A DNA stretch of 64,000 nt. Origin: Roseobacter fucihabitans. Its GTDB lineage: Bacteria; Pseudomonadota; Alphaproteobacteria; Rhodobacterales; Rhodobacteraceae. A program made the position numbers and the translations under genes. The DNA is taken from assembly GCF_014337925.2 (NCBI RefSeq), contig NZ_CP143423.1, positions 2,200,501 to 2,264,500 of the forward strand, read 5' to 3'. Shown one piece after another: positions 51,883 through 61,022 of the stretch; positions within the stretch are counted from its first letter, which is position 1, and every line of letters starts with the position of its first letter. Under the pieces are notes generated by a model. The model worked only from the letters and a program-made list of their open reading frames with translations, ran no database searches and was not told the DNA's origin.

Positions 51883-53076
51883 GTGCCCCGGCCAGAACTG
51901 GAGATTGCGGATATTTTCCGAAAGTTTGGTCCTGCGTGGCGGCAGGTCAATAAGGGCCATGTCAACCTGTCCCAGCTCAAAGTGATGTCCTCAATCGAAG
52001 CCTGCCGAACTGAGGCGCTCGGCGGGCATGTGGCGGCCTGTACCAAATGCAACCACATGCACATTGCGTACAATAGCTGCAAGAACCGGCACTGTCCCAA
52101 GTGCCAGAGTCCGGCCGCGCGCGACTGGATGGAAGCGCGCGCCGAGGATCTGCTGCCCGTGGAATATTTCCATGTCGTCTTCACGTTGCCTGCGCAGATC
52201 GCTCGTATCGCCTACTGGAACAAGAAGGCCGTCTATGGCCTACTGTTCAAAGCGTCTGCGCAAACGGTGATGACAATTGCAGCCGATCCCAAACGGCTCG
52301 GCGCGCGGGTTGGCATGACCAGCGTCCTTCATACGTGGGGGTCGGCACTTACGCACCATCCCCATGTCCACATGATTGTCCCAGGCGGCGGTCTGTCGTC
52401 AGATGGCAAGAGATGGATCGCTTGCAAGCCGGGGTTCTTTCTACATGTGCGGGTGTTGTCACGACTGTTCCGGCGGCTGTTTATCGAAGGGCTGCTTGCC
52501 CTGCACCGCGCAGGTGAACTGTCCTTCTTCGGCGATCTGAACGGGCTGTCGGACCCACAGGCCTTCGCCGCATATCTCGCCCCACTGCGCAAAACCAAAT
52601 GGGTGGTCTATGCCAAACCGCCATTCGGCGGGCCCGAAGCCGTGCTCGCCTATCTCAGCCGCTACACGCACCGCATCGCCATCTCAAACAGCCGTTTGAT
52701 CAGTGCCGATGCCAACACCGTTGCGTTCCGATGGAAAGATTATCGCTTCAAATCTGGTGACGGGCGATCCGTCATGCACCTTTCCACATCAGAGTTCATC
52801 CGCCGCTTTCTGATCCATGTGCTACCGGACCGGTTCCACCGCATCCGCCATTATGGCCTGCTCGCCAGTTCGACCCGTAAGGCTAACATCGCAAAAGCTC
52901 GGACCTTACTTGGCGCACAAACCGCCAAACAGGATGACCCACCAGTCGCCGAGGTCATCCCGCTCACACTGCGAGACCCATGCCCCGGCTGCGGCGGGAA
53001 AATGCGCATCATCGAGACCTTCCGGCGGGGCCAAAGACCACAATCCCGCGCACCACCCAGAAAGGCCGCAGCATGA
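51883..53076 (+). CDS. IS91-family HUH transposase (copy 1)
   Basis: 397 residues, GTG start. N-terminal zinc-binding region with C53, C56, C66, C71 and C74 (AACTKCNHMH, SCKNRHCPKC), the HUH motif H161-V-H163 (LTHHPHVHMIVPGG), the two-tyrosine motif Y257-LSR-Y261 (AYLSRYTHRIAISNSRLI), and a C-terminal second zinc-like site (PCPGCGGKMRIIE). All catalytic residues are intact, so it is probably active. Replicates the element by a rolling-circle mechanism. Confidence 0.94.
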   Translation: MPRPELEIADIFRKFGPAWRQVNKGHVNLSQLKVMSSIEACRTEALGGHVAACTKCNHMHIAYNSCKNRHCPKCQSPAARDWMEARAEDLLPVEYFHVVFTLPAQIARIAYWNKKAVYGLLFKASAQTVMTIAADPKRLGARVGMTSVLHTWGSALTHHPHVHMIVPGGGLSSDGKRWIACKPGFFLHVRVLSRLFRRLFIEGLLALHRAGELSFFGDLNGLSDPQAFAAYLAPLRKTKWVVYAKPPFGGPEAVLAYLSRYTHRIAISNSRLISADANTVAFRWKDYRFKSGDGRSVMHLSTSEFIRRFLIHVLPDRFHRIRHYGLLASSTRKANIAKARTLLGAQTAKQDDPPVAEVIPLTLRDPCPGCGGKMRIIETFRRGQRPQSRAPPRKAAA

Positions 53077-53535
53077 CGGGGCGCACGTCATCAATCAAAG
53101 ACCATTCCCCGAACTGCATCGCGTTTTGGGCTGGTATCGGCTTGGGTGAAGGAAAATTGATGGCGTCCAATGCGCCCAAACTGGTGCCAAGCCACTCCGA
53201 AAAAGACGCTCAAGGGCACCAATCCATGAGAAATGATGCCAAGCAATTCCATCTCGCAGCATCCTCGGCTGAACCTGATTGGCGCTTCCCCCATAGCGCG
53301 CGCCCAGACCCCACGGCTTCCTCCTAGTCATGTTTCCCAACGCGGGCCACACTCACACTAAGCCGAAAAGTCGCGCACAGGCCCGCATCGAAAAACCTTA
53401 AACAAGGACGAAGCCGCTGCCGCGGCAATGGCGATTGTTGCGGGTGTTGTGCGCTGACTTTAGCCGTGTGGATTTTGAGATTTAACGAACCTGTCTGACG
53501 ATTGAGGCTTCTCAATCAACGGACAGGAGTTCCCC

Positions 53536-54423
53536 ATGACACATGAGAAGATGACCCCGCTTCGGGAGCGGATGATGGAAGACATGCGCATCCACGGGAT
53601 GGGCGACAAGGCTCAGAAGGCGCACATTCGGGCGATCAAACACTTTTCTGGTTTTCTTGGGCGCTCGCCCGATACCGCCACGCCAGATGATCTTCGGGCG
53701 TATCAGTTGCATATGACCGATACGGAAGTGACACCGCCCACATTCAACGCGCGGATCATGGCGCTGCGGTTCCTGTTCGGTACAACCTGCAACCGTGAAG
53801 ACATGAAGAAGTACATGCAGTTCCGCACGCAGCCACGCAGGCTGCCAACAGTGCTGAGTATCGAAGATGTTTCGGAGCTTCTTGCTGCGGCACCCGGCCC
53901 GGGTCTGAAGTATCGGGCGGCGCTAAGTATTTCCTATGGTGCGGGTCTGCGGGCATCTGAGGTTTGCAATCTCAAGGTCAGCGATATCGATAGTGACCGG
54001 ATGTTAATCCATGTCGATGAAGGCAAGGGGCGCAAGGACCGCAAGGTCATGCTGTCACCCGATCTCTTGGACTTGTTGCGTGACTATTGGTGCGAAGCGC
54101 GCCCCGAGGGATGGCTCTTTCCGGGCAAGCCGAAGATCAATCCGGTCACGTCGAGGCAATTGGGTCGGGCGTTCAACTCGGCCAAACATCTGGTTGGTAT
54201 TTCAAAGCCAGCCACGCTGCATACCTTGCGGCACAGCTTTGCCACCCATCTTATGGAGGCTGGAACGGATGTGCGGGTGATTCAGGTCTTACTGGGTCAC
54301 GCCAAGCTGAGCACGACAGCGCGTTATACCCATGTTGCGACTAAAACAATCCGGGATACGCCCAGCCCGTTTGAAGCTCTCAAAAGGCTGAACGTACAGA
54401 CCCGCAAGCGCAGACGGGAATAA
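53536..54423 (+). CDS. IS91-associated tyrosine recombinase (copy 2)
   Basis: 295 residues, protein identical to the copy 1 recombinase with all catalytic residues present, including the Tyr of TTARYTHV. Confidence 0.92.
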   Translation: MTHEKMTPLRERMMEDMRIHGMGDKAQKAHIRAIKHFSGFLGRSPDTATPDDLRAYQLHMTDTEVTPPTFNARIMALRFLFGTTCNREDMKKYMQFRTQPRRLPTVLSIEDVSELLAAAPGPGLKYRAALSISYGAGLRASEVCNLKVSDIDSDRMLIHVDEGKGRKDRKVMLSPDLLDLLRDYWCEARPEGWLFPGKPKINPVTSRQLGRAFNSAKHLVGISKPATLHTLRHSFATHLMEAGTDVRVIQVLLGHAKLSTTARYTHVATKTIRDTPSPFEALKRLNVQTRKRRRE

Positions 54424-54433
54424 CCGAGGCCGG

Positions 54434-55627
54434 GTGCCCCGGCCAGAACTGGAGATTGCGGATATTTTCCGAAAGTTTGGTCCTGCGTGGCGGCAGGTCA
54501 ATAAGGGCCATGTCAACCTGTCCCAGCTCAAAGTGATGTCCTCAATCGAAGCCTGCCGAACTGAGGCGCTCGGCGGGCATGTGGCGGCCTGTACCAAATG
54601 CAACCACATGCACATTGCGTACAATAGCTGCAAGAACCGGCACTGTCCCAAGTGCCAGAGTCCGGCCGCGCGCGACTGGATGGAAGCGCGCGCCGAGGAT
54701 CTGCTGCCCGTGGAATATTTCCATGTCGTCTTCACGTTGCCTGCGCAGATCGCTCGTATCGCCTACTGGAACAAGAAGGCCGTCTATGGCCTACTGTTCA
54801 AAGCGTCTGCGCAAACGGTGATGACAATTGCAGCCGATCCCAAACGGCTCGGCGCGCGGGTTGGCATGACCAGCGTCCTTCATACGTGGGGGTCGGCACT
54901 TACGCACCATCCCCATGTCCACATGATTGTCCCAGGCGGCGGTCTGTCGTCAGATGGCAAGAGATGGATCGCTTGCAAGCCGGGGTTCTTTCTACATGTG
55001 CGGGTGTTGTCACGACTGTTCCGGCGGCTGTTTATCGAAGGGCTGCTTGCCCTGCACCGCGCAGGTGAACTGTCCTTCTTCGGCGATCTGAACGGGCTGT
55101 CGGACCCACAGGCCTTCGCCGCATATCTCGCCCCACTGCGCAAAACCAAATGGGTGGTCTATGCCAAACCGCCATTCGGCGGGCCCGAAGCCGTGCTCGC
55201 CTATCTCAGCCGCTACACGCACCGCATCGCCATCTCAAACAGCCGTTTGATCAGTGCCGATGCCAACACCGTTGCGTTCCGATGGAAAGATTATCGCTTC
55301 AAATCTGGTGACGGGCGATCCGTCATGCACCTTTCCACATCAGAGTTCATCCGCCGCTTTCTGATCCATGTGCTACCGGACCGGTTCCACCGCATCCGCC
55401 ATTATGGCCTGCTCGCCAGTTCGACCCGTAAGGCTAACATCGCAAAAGCTCGGACCTTACTTGGCGCACAAACCGCCAAACAGGATGACCCACCAGTCGC
55501 CGAGGTCATCCCGCTCACACTGCGAGACCCATGCCCCGGCTGCGGCGGGAAAATGCGCATCATCGAGACCTTCCGGCGGGGCCAAAGACCACAATCCCGC
55601 GCACCACCCAGAAAGGCCGCAGCATGA
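54434..55627 (+). CDS. IS91-family HUH transposase (copy 2)
   Basis: 397 residues, protein identical to the copy 1 transposase, with the zinc cysteines, HUH and YLSRY motifs intact. Confidence 0.94.
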   Translation: MPRPELEIADIFRKFGPAWRQVNKGHVNLSQLKVMSSIEACRTEALGGHVAACTKCNHMHIAYNSCKNRHCPKCQSPAARDWMEARAEDLLPVEYFHVVFTLPAQIARIAYWNKKAVYGLLFKASAQTVMTIAADPKRLGARVGMTSVLHTWGSALTHHPHVHMIVPGGGLSSDGKRWIACKPGFFLHVRVLSRLFRRLFIEGLLALHRAGELSFFGDLNGLSDPQAFAAYLAPLRKTKWVVYAKPPFGGPEAVLAYLSRYTHRIAISNSRLISADANTVAFRWKDYRFKSGDGRSVMHLSTSEFIRRFLIHVLPDRFHRIRHYGLLASSTRKANIAKARTLLGAQTAKQDDPPVAEVIPLTLRDPCPGCGGKMRIIETFRRGQRPQSRAPPRKAAA

Positions 55628-56176
55628 CGGGGCGCACGTCATCAATCAAAGACCATTCCCCGAACTGCATCGCGTTTTGGGCTGGTATCGGCTTGGGTGA
55701 AGGAAAATTGATGGCGTCCAATGCGCCCAAACTGGTGCCAAGCCACTCCGAAAAAGACGCTCAAGGGCACCAATCCATGAGAAATGATGCCAAGCAATTC
55801 CATCTCGCAGCATCCTCGGCTGAACCTGATTGGCGCTTCCCCCATAGCGCGCGCCCAGACCCCACGGCTTCCTCCTAGTCATGTTTCCCAACGCGGGCCA
55901 CACTCACACTAAGCCGAAAAGTCGCGCACAGGCCCGCATCGAAAAACCTTAAACAAAGCCGACCTTAGCTGCACTTGCGTCAATGTCCGGCTTGGCAAAA
56001 TATTCAAAAAACGTTCGTTTTCGGGAGGGTCAGCGCTACAACAATGAATGGCTATTAATCTATTCGATGACAGGACCAGACAACCAATGGCGCGCTGATC
56101 GTATCTACTGGACTGGACCTGTCGCGGTTTGATGCCGCTCCTTTGATAGCATTTACTGCACCAAAGGAGACGGGCT

Positions 56177-56452
56177 ATGGGACTGAAACGGACGGACGAA
56201 TTCCGCCAAGATGCAATGCGTATCGCATTGACCAGTGGGCTGACGCGCAAGCAGGTGGCTGACGATCTGGGTGTCGGGATGTCGACGCTGAACAAATGGA
56301 TCACCGCGCACCGAGATACAGACGTGGTGTCGAAAGAGGATTTGAGCCTCGCTCAAGAGAATGATCGACTTCGACGGGAGAACCGACTCCTGAAGGAGAA
56401 GAGGGAGATCTTAAAAAGGGCCACCCAGTTCTTCGCGGGCCTAAAGCAATGA
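56177..56452 (+). CDS. IS3-family transposase OrfA (copy B)
   Basis: 91 residues, uninterrupted: LKRTDEFRQDAMRIALTSGL, QVADDLGVGMSTLNKWITAH and the coiled coil ENDRLRRENRLLKEKREILK. AAAGGAG lies before the ATG. It overlaps the orfB start (ATGA at 56449-56452). Without a functional OrfB it can at most bind IS ends. Confidence 0.88.
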   Translation: MGLKRTDEFRQDAMRIALTSGLTRKQVADDLGVGMSTLNKWITAHRDTDVVSKEDLSLAQENDRLRRENRLLKEKREILKRATQFFAGLKQ

Positions 56453-56466
56453 GATTTAGGTTTATC

Positions 56467-56502
56467 CACTGCCCGGCAGTGCATTGAAAATGCACGAGAG
56501 GG
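56467..56502 (+). repeat. short palindromic element, copy 4
   Basis: 36 bp: CACTGCCCGGCAG, stem TGCATT / AATGCA around GAA, CGAGAGGG. It sits exactly between ATC and GAA of orfB (FI-EEH); removal restores the frame with no duplicated base. Confidence 0.85.
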
Positions 56503-56637
56503 GAAGAACACAGGTGCAGCTTCCCAGCCAACCGGTTGTGCAATGTTGTGGGCGTCAGCACAAGCGGGCTACGCGCATTCCGCAACCGTCCTGCCAGCCG
56601 AAGACGGCGGTCTGACTTGGTCACGCTTGCGCACATC

Positions 56638-56673
56638 CATTGCCCGGCAGTGTATTGAAAATACATGAGAGGG
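56638..56673 (+). repeat. short palindromic element, copy 5
   Basis: 36 bp: CATTGCCCGGCAG, stem TGTATT / AATACA around GAA, TGAGAGGG. It differs from copy 4 by paired changes in the stem. It sits exactly between ATC and AAG of orfB (LAHI-KERS). Confidence 0.85.
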
Positions 56674-56831
56674 AAGGAGCGGTCCCGTCTCAGCCCGGGC
56701 AGCTATGGTCGACCGCGCATGACTGAAGAGCTGAAGGAGATCGGTCTGAATGTTGGCCATCGTCGTGTTGGTCGTCTGATGCGTCAGAACGGAATAACCG
56801 TGGTCAGGACCCGTAAACACAAGGTCACAAC

Positions 56832-56872
56832 CATTGCCCGGCAGGCGATTGCACAGCAATCTGCTGAGAGGG
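56832..56872 (+). repeat. short palindromic element, copy 6
   Basis: 41 bp: CATTGCCCGGCAG, stem GCGATTGC / GCAATCTGC around ACA, TGAGAGGG. Removal restores KVTT-DSDHK (ACA ACG GAC AGC). Confidence 0.85.
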
Positions 56873-57128
56873 GGACAGCGACCATAAGTTCAACATAGCG
56901 CCGAACCTGCTGGATCGGGACTTCACCGCAGATGCGCCAAATCAGAAGTGGGCTGGTGACATCAGCTACGTTTGGACCCGAGAGGGTTGGTTGTACCTGG
57001 CTGTCATCCTCGACCTGCATTCAAGGCGCGTCGTTGGTTGGGCCGTCAGTAATCGCATGAAGCGCGATCTGGCAATTAGGGCGCTGAAGATGGCGATTGC
57101 ATTCCGGTTACCGCCGAAAGACTGCATT

Positions 57129-57169
57129 TATTACCCGACAGGCGATTACAAGGTAATCTGCCGAGAGGG
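57129..57169 (+). repeat. short palindromic element, copy 7
   Basis: 41 bp: TATTACCCGACAG (variant of CATTGCCCGGCAG), stem GCGATTAC / GTAATCTGC around AAG, CGAGAGGG. Removal restores DCI-HHTDRG of the DDE core. Confidence 0.85.
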
Positions 57170-57231
57170 CACCACACGGATCGCGGCAGCCAATATTGTT
57201 CTCATGATTATCAGAAGGTCCTGCGCCAGTT

Positions 57232-57567
57232 TGCTGTTCTTCGTTGTTCACTTTGCTCGAATCTTTTTCGGTCATCCGATCAGGATCTAAGCTGTTTTTG
57301 TTCACACAACAATGCCCGCCAAATCCCAATTGCCGATCTTCAGGACCATACCAAGAACCCTCCTTTTTGGCACGCCTACAAAAGTCCTCGTTTAATGCTT
57401 CCACAAACCCTGTTCAAAACCCAAGTGGTTGTTGAACGTTTTTGCCTCCACCGTGATAGCTAAACATTAGCCGCAATGCAGAAATGCAGTGAGGAGGGCT
57501 CACCGCCAACGTTCCGGTTCGTTCTGTAATCCTGAGGACGTGTCCGTCTCGCCCTCAGGTAACGCGA
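57232..57567. other. gap between IS3 copy B and the TRAP operon
   Basis: About 335 bp. A minus-strand frame starting at 57404 (EALNEDFCRRAKKEGSWYGP, then EDRQLGFGGHCCVNKN) looks protein-like but runs into the IS3 fragment; it may be the stump of a gene cut by the IS. No family recognised. Confidence 0.35.
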
Positions 57568-59922
57568 TCAATTCGGAATCAGATCCGGGATGATCGTCAC
57601 GATACCGGGGAAGGTCCACAGGAGTGCGAGCCCTGCGACCTGGATCATCACAAAAGGGATGATGCCGCGGTAGATGTGGCCTGTCGTGACCTCTTTGGGG
57701 GCCACGCCGCGCAAATAGAAGAGCGCAAAGCCAAAGGGCGGCGTCAGGAAGGAGGTTTGCAGGTTCACCGCGATCATGATCGTCACCCATTTAGGATCGA
57801 AGCTGCCGCCATAGATGACCGGCCCCACGATCGGGATCACGATGTAGATGATTTCGAGGAAATCGAGCACGAAACCCAGCACGAAGAGCACCAGCATGAC
57901 GATCAGGAAGACCTTGAACTCATCATCGAAGCTCTTGAGAAACTGCTGGATGTAATGCTCGCCGCCAAAGGAGATCACCACGAGGTTCAAAAGCTGCGAG
58001 CCGATCAGGATAGTAAAGACCATCGATGTGACCTTGGCGGTTTCACGCACGACCGGGCTCAACACGCCGGAAGTATAGAGGATCCAGCAGGAGAACAGCA
58101 GACCAAACAGCGCATAGAGATAGGCTGCATAGGCGACAAAGAAGGCGACCCAGCTTTGAAAGCCCACGTCTTCCTGATTGATCCTGAGATCAAAATTGAT
58201 GCCCACAAGGATGCAGACCATGATTGCCAGCGTCGACCAGATGATCGCCTTGGGCGAGCGGTCCTGGTCCTTGAGCTTGCGGTAGGCGGCGAGCATGATC
58301 GCCCCGCCTGCGCCGAGGGCTGCGGCCGGTGTCGGGTTGGTGATGCCGCCAAGAATGGAGCCAAGCACCGCCACAATCAGGACAAGCGGTGGGAAGACCA
58401 CGCGGATCAGCTCATTCGTGGCGCAGATTTTGGTGGCATAGACCACGCCGTACATGAGGGCTGCGAAGGGCAGCGCCATCAGCACCACCAGAACGCCTGC
58501 CGATGTCGCGGGGCTGATCAGGGCGATGTCCACAAGGATCATCAGCACCGCCCCCAACCCGCCAATCAGAAGGGGTCGCGTTGAACTGGTCGGCGACACA
58601 CCCCGCGCGGTTGTGAGGAACAGACCGGTCAGTACGAGTATGATCGCGATACCTGTTCCGATGGGGGCCGCATTGGCGATCTTATCCGCTTGGGCCTGCA
58701 CCAATTCCTCTTCGGTCAGGCGCTCGGATTGTTGAATCCCACCCGCTTCATTGATCACGGTCTGCTCGGTGAGGGCCGCGTCCCATGCCGCCTGACCGTG
58801 CAATTCGATCATGGAAGCCTGGCATTCCGGACCCACATTGGTGCGCAGCGATGCGCCCTGCCCGATGTCGGAATAGCGTGAGACATTTGTCGACTGATCC
58901 CCGATGATCCCAAGGTTGCCCAATAAGATCGCGCCCACAATCAGCGCGATAGGAGCACCGAGAAACCAGGTGAAGGCTTCCGAGCGGGTGACCGGTTCGG
59001 CATTGGTGCTGCCCATCGGCACGGCGGGGGCTTTGTCCGGATTGAGCAGCGCAAAGCCGAAAGCATAAAGCGCGTAGAGCAACGCCAGCATGATGCCCGG
59101 CAGCAACGCGGCCTGAAACAATGTCCCAACCGAAAGCACAGCAGGCTCACCGAGGAAGGTCAGCGCGTCCGTACACCCGGCAACGACTGCGCGTTTTTCC
59201 TGTGCGGCGGAGTAGAGATCACCCGCCAACGTACCCAGCAGGACGATCACAATGGAGGGCGGGATGATCTGCCCAAGTGTGCCGGAGGCGGCAATCACGC
59301 CGGTGGAAAGTTCAGGCGAGTAGCCATTGCGCAGCATGGTGGGCAAGGCAAGCAGCCCCATGGTGACAACCGTCGCACCCACGATGCCGGTCGAGGCCGC
59401 AAGGAACGCGCCCACAACCACGATGGAGACCGCAAGACCACCGGGCAGCGGGCCAAAGACGCGCGCCATCGTTGTCAGCAGGTCATTGGCGATTTTCGAG
59501 CGCTCCAGCGTGATGCCCATCAGCACGAACATCAAAACCGCCAGCAGGGTTTCGATAGATTGCCCCGCGAGCACGCGTTCATTCATACGGTTCACAACAA
59601 AGGAGACGTTGCGGTCAAGCGCGACTTCCCAGCCGCTGGGAAAAACGGCCTCTGCGATGCGCGGGAGTTCGGGGTATCGGAACAGAGATATCGTATCGGC
59701 CTTGACGCCCGAGTTTACCAGATCGCGGTAGGCTTGCGAGCTTTGGTCGATCGCCTGATGGATCAGCAACCCCGCGGAGTCGAGCGCGGCGATGATGCCA
59801 AAGGAGATGATGCCCGCGCCGGCGATGGCAAAAGCCACCGGAAAGCCCGACAAAATGCCGCCAAACAGGCATATGAAAACGATAATGAGGCCAACTTCGA
59901 CGCCGTCCAAACCGAAAAACAT
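57568..59922 (-). CDS. TRAP transporter large permease (DctM/TakM-like), extended form
   Basis: 784 residues, against about 430 for ordinary DctM. N-terminal VEVGLIIVFICLFGGILSGF, PVAFAIAGAGIISFGIIAAL, GITLERSKIANDLLTTMARV and PLPGGLAVSIVVVGAFLAAS mark the DctM family. A long middle section holds a hydrophilic insert (DQSTNVSRYSDIGQGASLRT to RLTEEELVQAQADKI) flanked by extra membrane segments. The C-terminal part LDFLEIIYIVIPIVGPVIYG and TPPFGFALFYLRGVAPKEV is typical. Extended forms occur in the mannitol/chloroaromatic and 2-oxoacid TRAP subgroup. Last gene of the operon. Confidence 0.92.
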   Translation of the reverse strand: MFFGLDGVEVGLIIVFICLFGGILSGFPVAFAIAGAGIISFGIIAALDSAGLLIHQAIDQSSQAYRDLVNSGVKADTISLFRYPELPRIAEAVFPSGWEVALDRNVSFVVNRMNERVLAGQSIETLLAVLMFVLMGITLERSKIANDLLTTMARVFGPLPGGLAVSIVVVGAFLAASTGIVGATVVTMGLLALPTMLRNGYSPELSTGVIAASGTLGQIIPPSIVIVLLGTLAGDLYSAAQEKRAVVAGCTDALTFLGEPAVLSVGTLFQAALLPGIMLALLYALYAFGFALLNPDKAPAVPMGSTNAEPVTRSEAFTWFLGAPIALIVGAILLGNLGIIGDQSTNVSRYSDIGQGASLRTNVGPECQASMIELHGQAAWDAALTEQTVINEAGGIQQSERLTEEELVQAQADKIANAAPIGTGIAIILVLTGLFLTTARGVSPTSSTRPLLIGGLGAVLMILVDIALISPATSAGVLVVLMALPFAALMYGVVYATKICATNELIRVVFPPLVLIVAVLGSILGGITNPTPAAALGAGGAIMLAAYRKLKDQDRSPKAIIWSTLAIMVCILVGINFDLRINQEDVGFQSWVAFFVAYAAYLYALFGLLFSCWILYTSGVLSPVVRETAKVTSMVFTILIGSQLLNLVVISFGGEHYIQQFLKSFDDEFKVFLIVMLVLFVLGFVLDFLEIIYIVIPIVGPVIYGGSFDPKWVTIMIAVNLQTSFLTPPFGFALFYLRGVAPKEVTTGHIYRGIIPFVMIQVAGLALLWTFPGIVTIIPDLIPN

Positions 59923-59963
59923 GTCGTTATGTCCCTTACTGCGCGGCGTTGAGCCTGCGTCTT

Positions 59964-60896
59964 TTAATGTGCGCCCTCATAGGCTTCTTCGCCCTCTCCC
60001 AAGGAATCCTTGTCGAGATATTTGCCTTCGCTTTCAGGCCCTTCTTTCCACTCCAGATAGGAGCGGTAAAACATCGCCATCGCCTGCAAGAACAACATGG
60101 CCGTGAAGGCGCAGAGCAGGATCTTGAAGAGGAAGTACCCGTTGAAGCCATTGGGGCTGAAGCCGATGGTTTCCACGTTCCAGCGCAGGGCGCGCGATTT
60201 GTTGAGCAAGCGGTCCAGCGTGTCGGAGGCCGATGGGTTCGGCACGATCAAATGGCGCCACAGGAAGAACCAGCCATACATCCAGATCAGCACCGCCACC
60301 GGCATCATGAAGAAGAGCGCGCCAAACATGTCGATCACCTTCTTGGTGCGGAATCTTACCGCCGAATAGACCAGATCAACCCGCACATGGCCGCCCTGCA
60401 CGAAGGTATAGGCCATGCAGAGGCAGACGACCAAGGCGTTGTATAATTTAAGTTCTTCGGCAAACCAGCTGATATCGAATTGCAATGGGATGCCAAAGCC
60501 GAAAGAAATATCGGGGCGCGTGAAGATCCGTTGCATGAAGACGATGATGATCTGTTGCAGCACCATCAACAGCCCCGCCCAAGCAAAGAAGCGGCCCACC
60601 ACATTGGCGAACCCCTCGAGCACGCGCACATAGCCCCACATGATATTATTGCGCCACACACCGATGGCGAACATGATCAGGAAAGCCGTCAGGACAACAA
60701 AGAAAAACTCCTTTGACCCGCCATAATAGACGAACCGCATGATCGCCTGCTTGTCGCTCCAATCAAGCCACAAAGAGGGATGCGATATGGCATAGAAGAA
60801 ATTGTAAACGGACATGCCGATATTGGCAAAAAACCACAATATCCCGTCAAAGATGACCGAGAGCGATCCGCCACTGGCCTCAACGTCGTTTTCCAT
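59964..60896 (-). CDS. TRAP transporter small permease (DctQ-type)
   Basis: 310 residues, long for DctQ (usually 160-200), in keeping with the extended partner. Membrane segments FFVVLTAFLIMFAIGVW, FFAWAGLLMVLQQIIIVFMQ, MFGALFFMMPVAVLIWMYGW and LFKILLCAFTAMLFLQAMAM; the conserved LVVCLCMAYTFVQGGHVRVD and LEWKEGPESEGKYL tail. GAGGGGGAG precedes the ATG at 60896. It pairs with the large permease in the inner membrane. Confidence 0.9.
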   Translation of the reverse strand: MENDVEASGGSLSVIFDGILWFFANIGMSVYNFFYAISHPSLWLDWSDKQAIMRFVYYGGSKEFFFVVLTAFLIMFAIGVWRNNIMWGYVRVLEGFANVVGRFFAWAGLLMVLQQIIIVFMQRIFTRPDISFGFGIPLQFDISWFAEELKLYNALVVCLCMAYTFVQGGHVRVDLVYSAVRFRTKKVIDMFGALFFMMPVAVLIWMYGWFFLWRHLIVPNPSASDTLDRLLNKSRALRWNVETIGFSPNGFNGYFLFKILLCAFTAMLFLQAMAMFYRSYLEWKEGPESEGKYLDKDSLGEGEEAYEGAH

Positions 60897-60977
60897 AATC
60901 TCCCCCTCAACTGGTCTGCGCGCTTTGGCACTCCAGGTGTCGTGTGATCCCGATTGCCGGTGATCTATTTTTGCGAG

Positions 60978-61000
60978 GGGCCGCCCCAATGTGACGGCCC
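60978..61000 (-). promoter_or_regulatory. intercistronic hairpin after the TRAP binding-protein gene
   Basis: GGGCCG / CGGCCC stem 20-45 bp downstream of the binding-protein stop. It probably lets most transcripts end or be stabilised here, so that the periplasmic protein is made in excess over the permeases. Confidence 0.6.
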
Positions 61001-61022
61001 TTCGTTAATTTGTAACGCCGGA

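Larger units (their letters stand above)
50854..53404 (+). mobile_element. IS91-family element copy 1 (recombinase + HUH transposase)
   Basis: 2551-bp unit repeated head to tail with copy 2; all positions I compared are the same apart from one extra A at the left junction. Left end with hairpin GATTGAG-GCTT-CTCAATC at 50949-50966; right end with CCTCCTAGTCATGTTTCCCA and a further 70 bp. Contains two genes and, after the transposase, about 250 bp whose frame (53073-53327, 84 residues, ATGA overlap) may encode a small protein or be non-coding. Belongs to the IS91 subgroup that carries an integrase-like gene; such elements move by rolling-circle replication, which can give tandem copies. Confidence 0.88.
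53405..55955 (+). mobile_element. IS91-family element copy 2 (tandem duplicate of copy 1)
   Basis: Same sequence as copy 1 over both genes and both ends, offset 2551 bp; the left hairpin is at 53500-53517. The absence of visible differences implies very recent duplication or gene conversion. After the shared TAAACAA near 55955 the sequence turns to unique DNA leading into IS3 copy B. Confidence 0.9.
56114..57231 (+). mobile_element. degenerate IS3-family element (copy B) carrying four palindromic insertions, 3' truncated
   Basis: The left end at 56114 (TGGACCTGTCGCGGTTTGAT) is the same as the outer end of copy A. OrfA is intact; orfB is split by four short palindromic elements. Similarity stops near 57231, after YQKVLRQF-like sequence, so the 3' end with the catalytic Glu and right inverted repeat is missing. 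Confidence 0.87.
56449..57231 (+). pseudogene. IS3-family OrfB (copy B), split by four palindromic insertions and truncated
   Basis: After removing the insertions the frame reads continuously: MRFRFI-EEHRCSF, then [86 protein letters not shown] and PPKDCI-HHTDRGSQ. The first two insertions place TGA in frame; the other two shift the frame. The C-terminus is missing. Confidence 0.88.
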
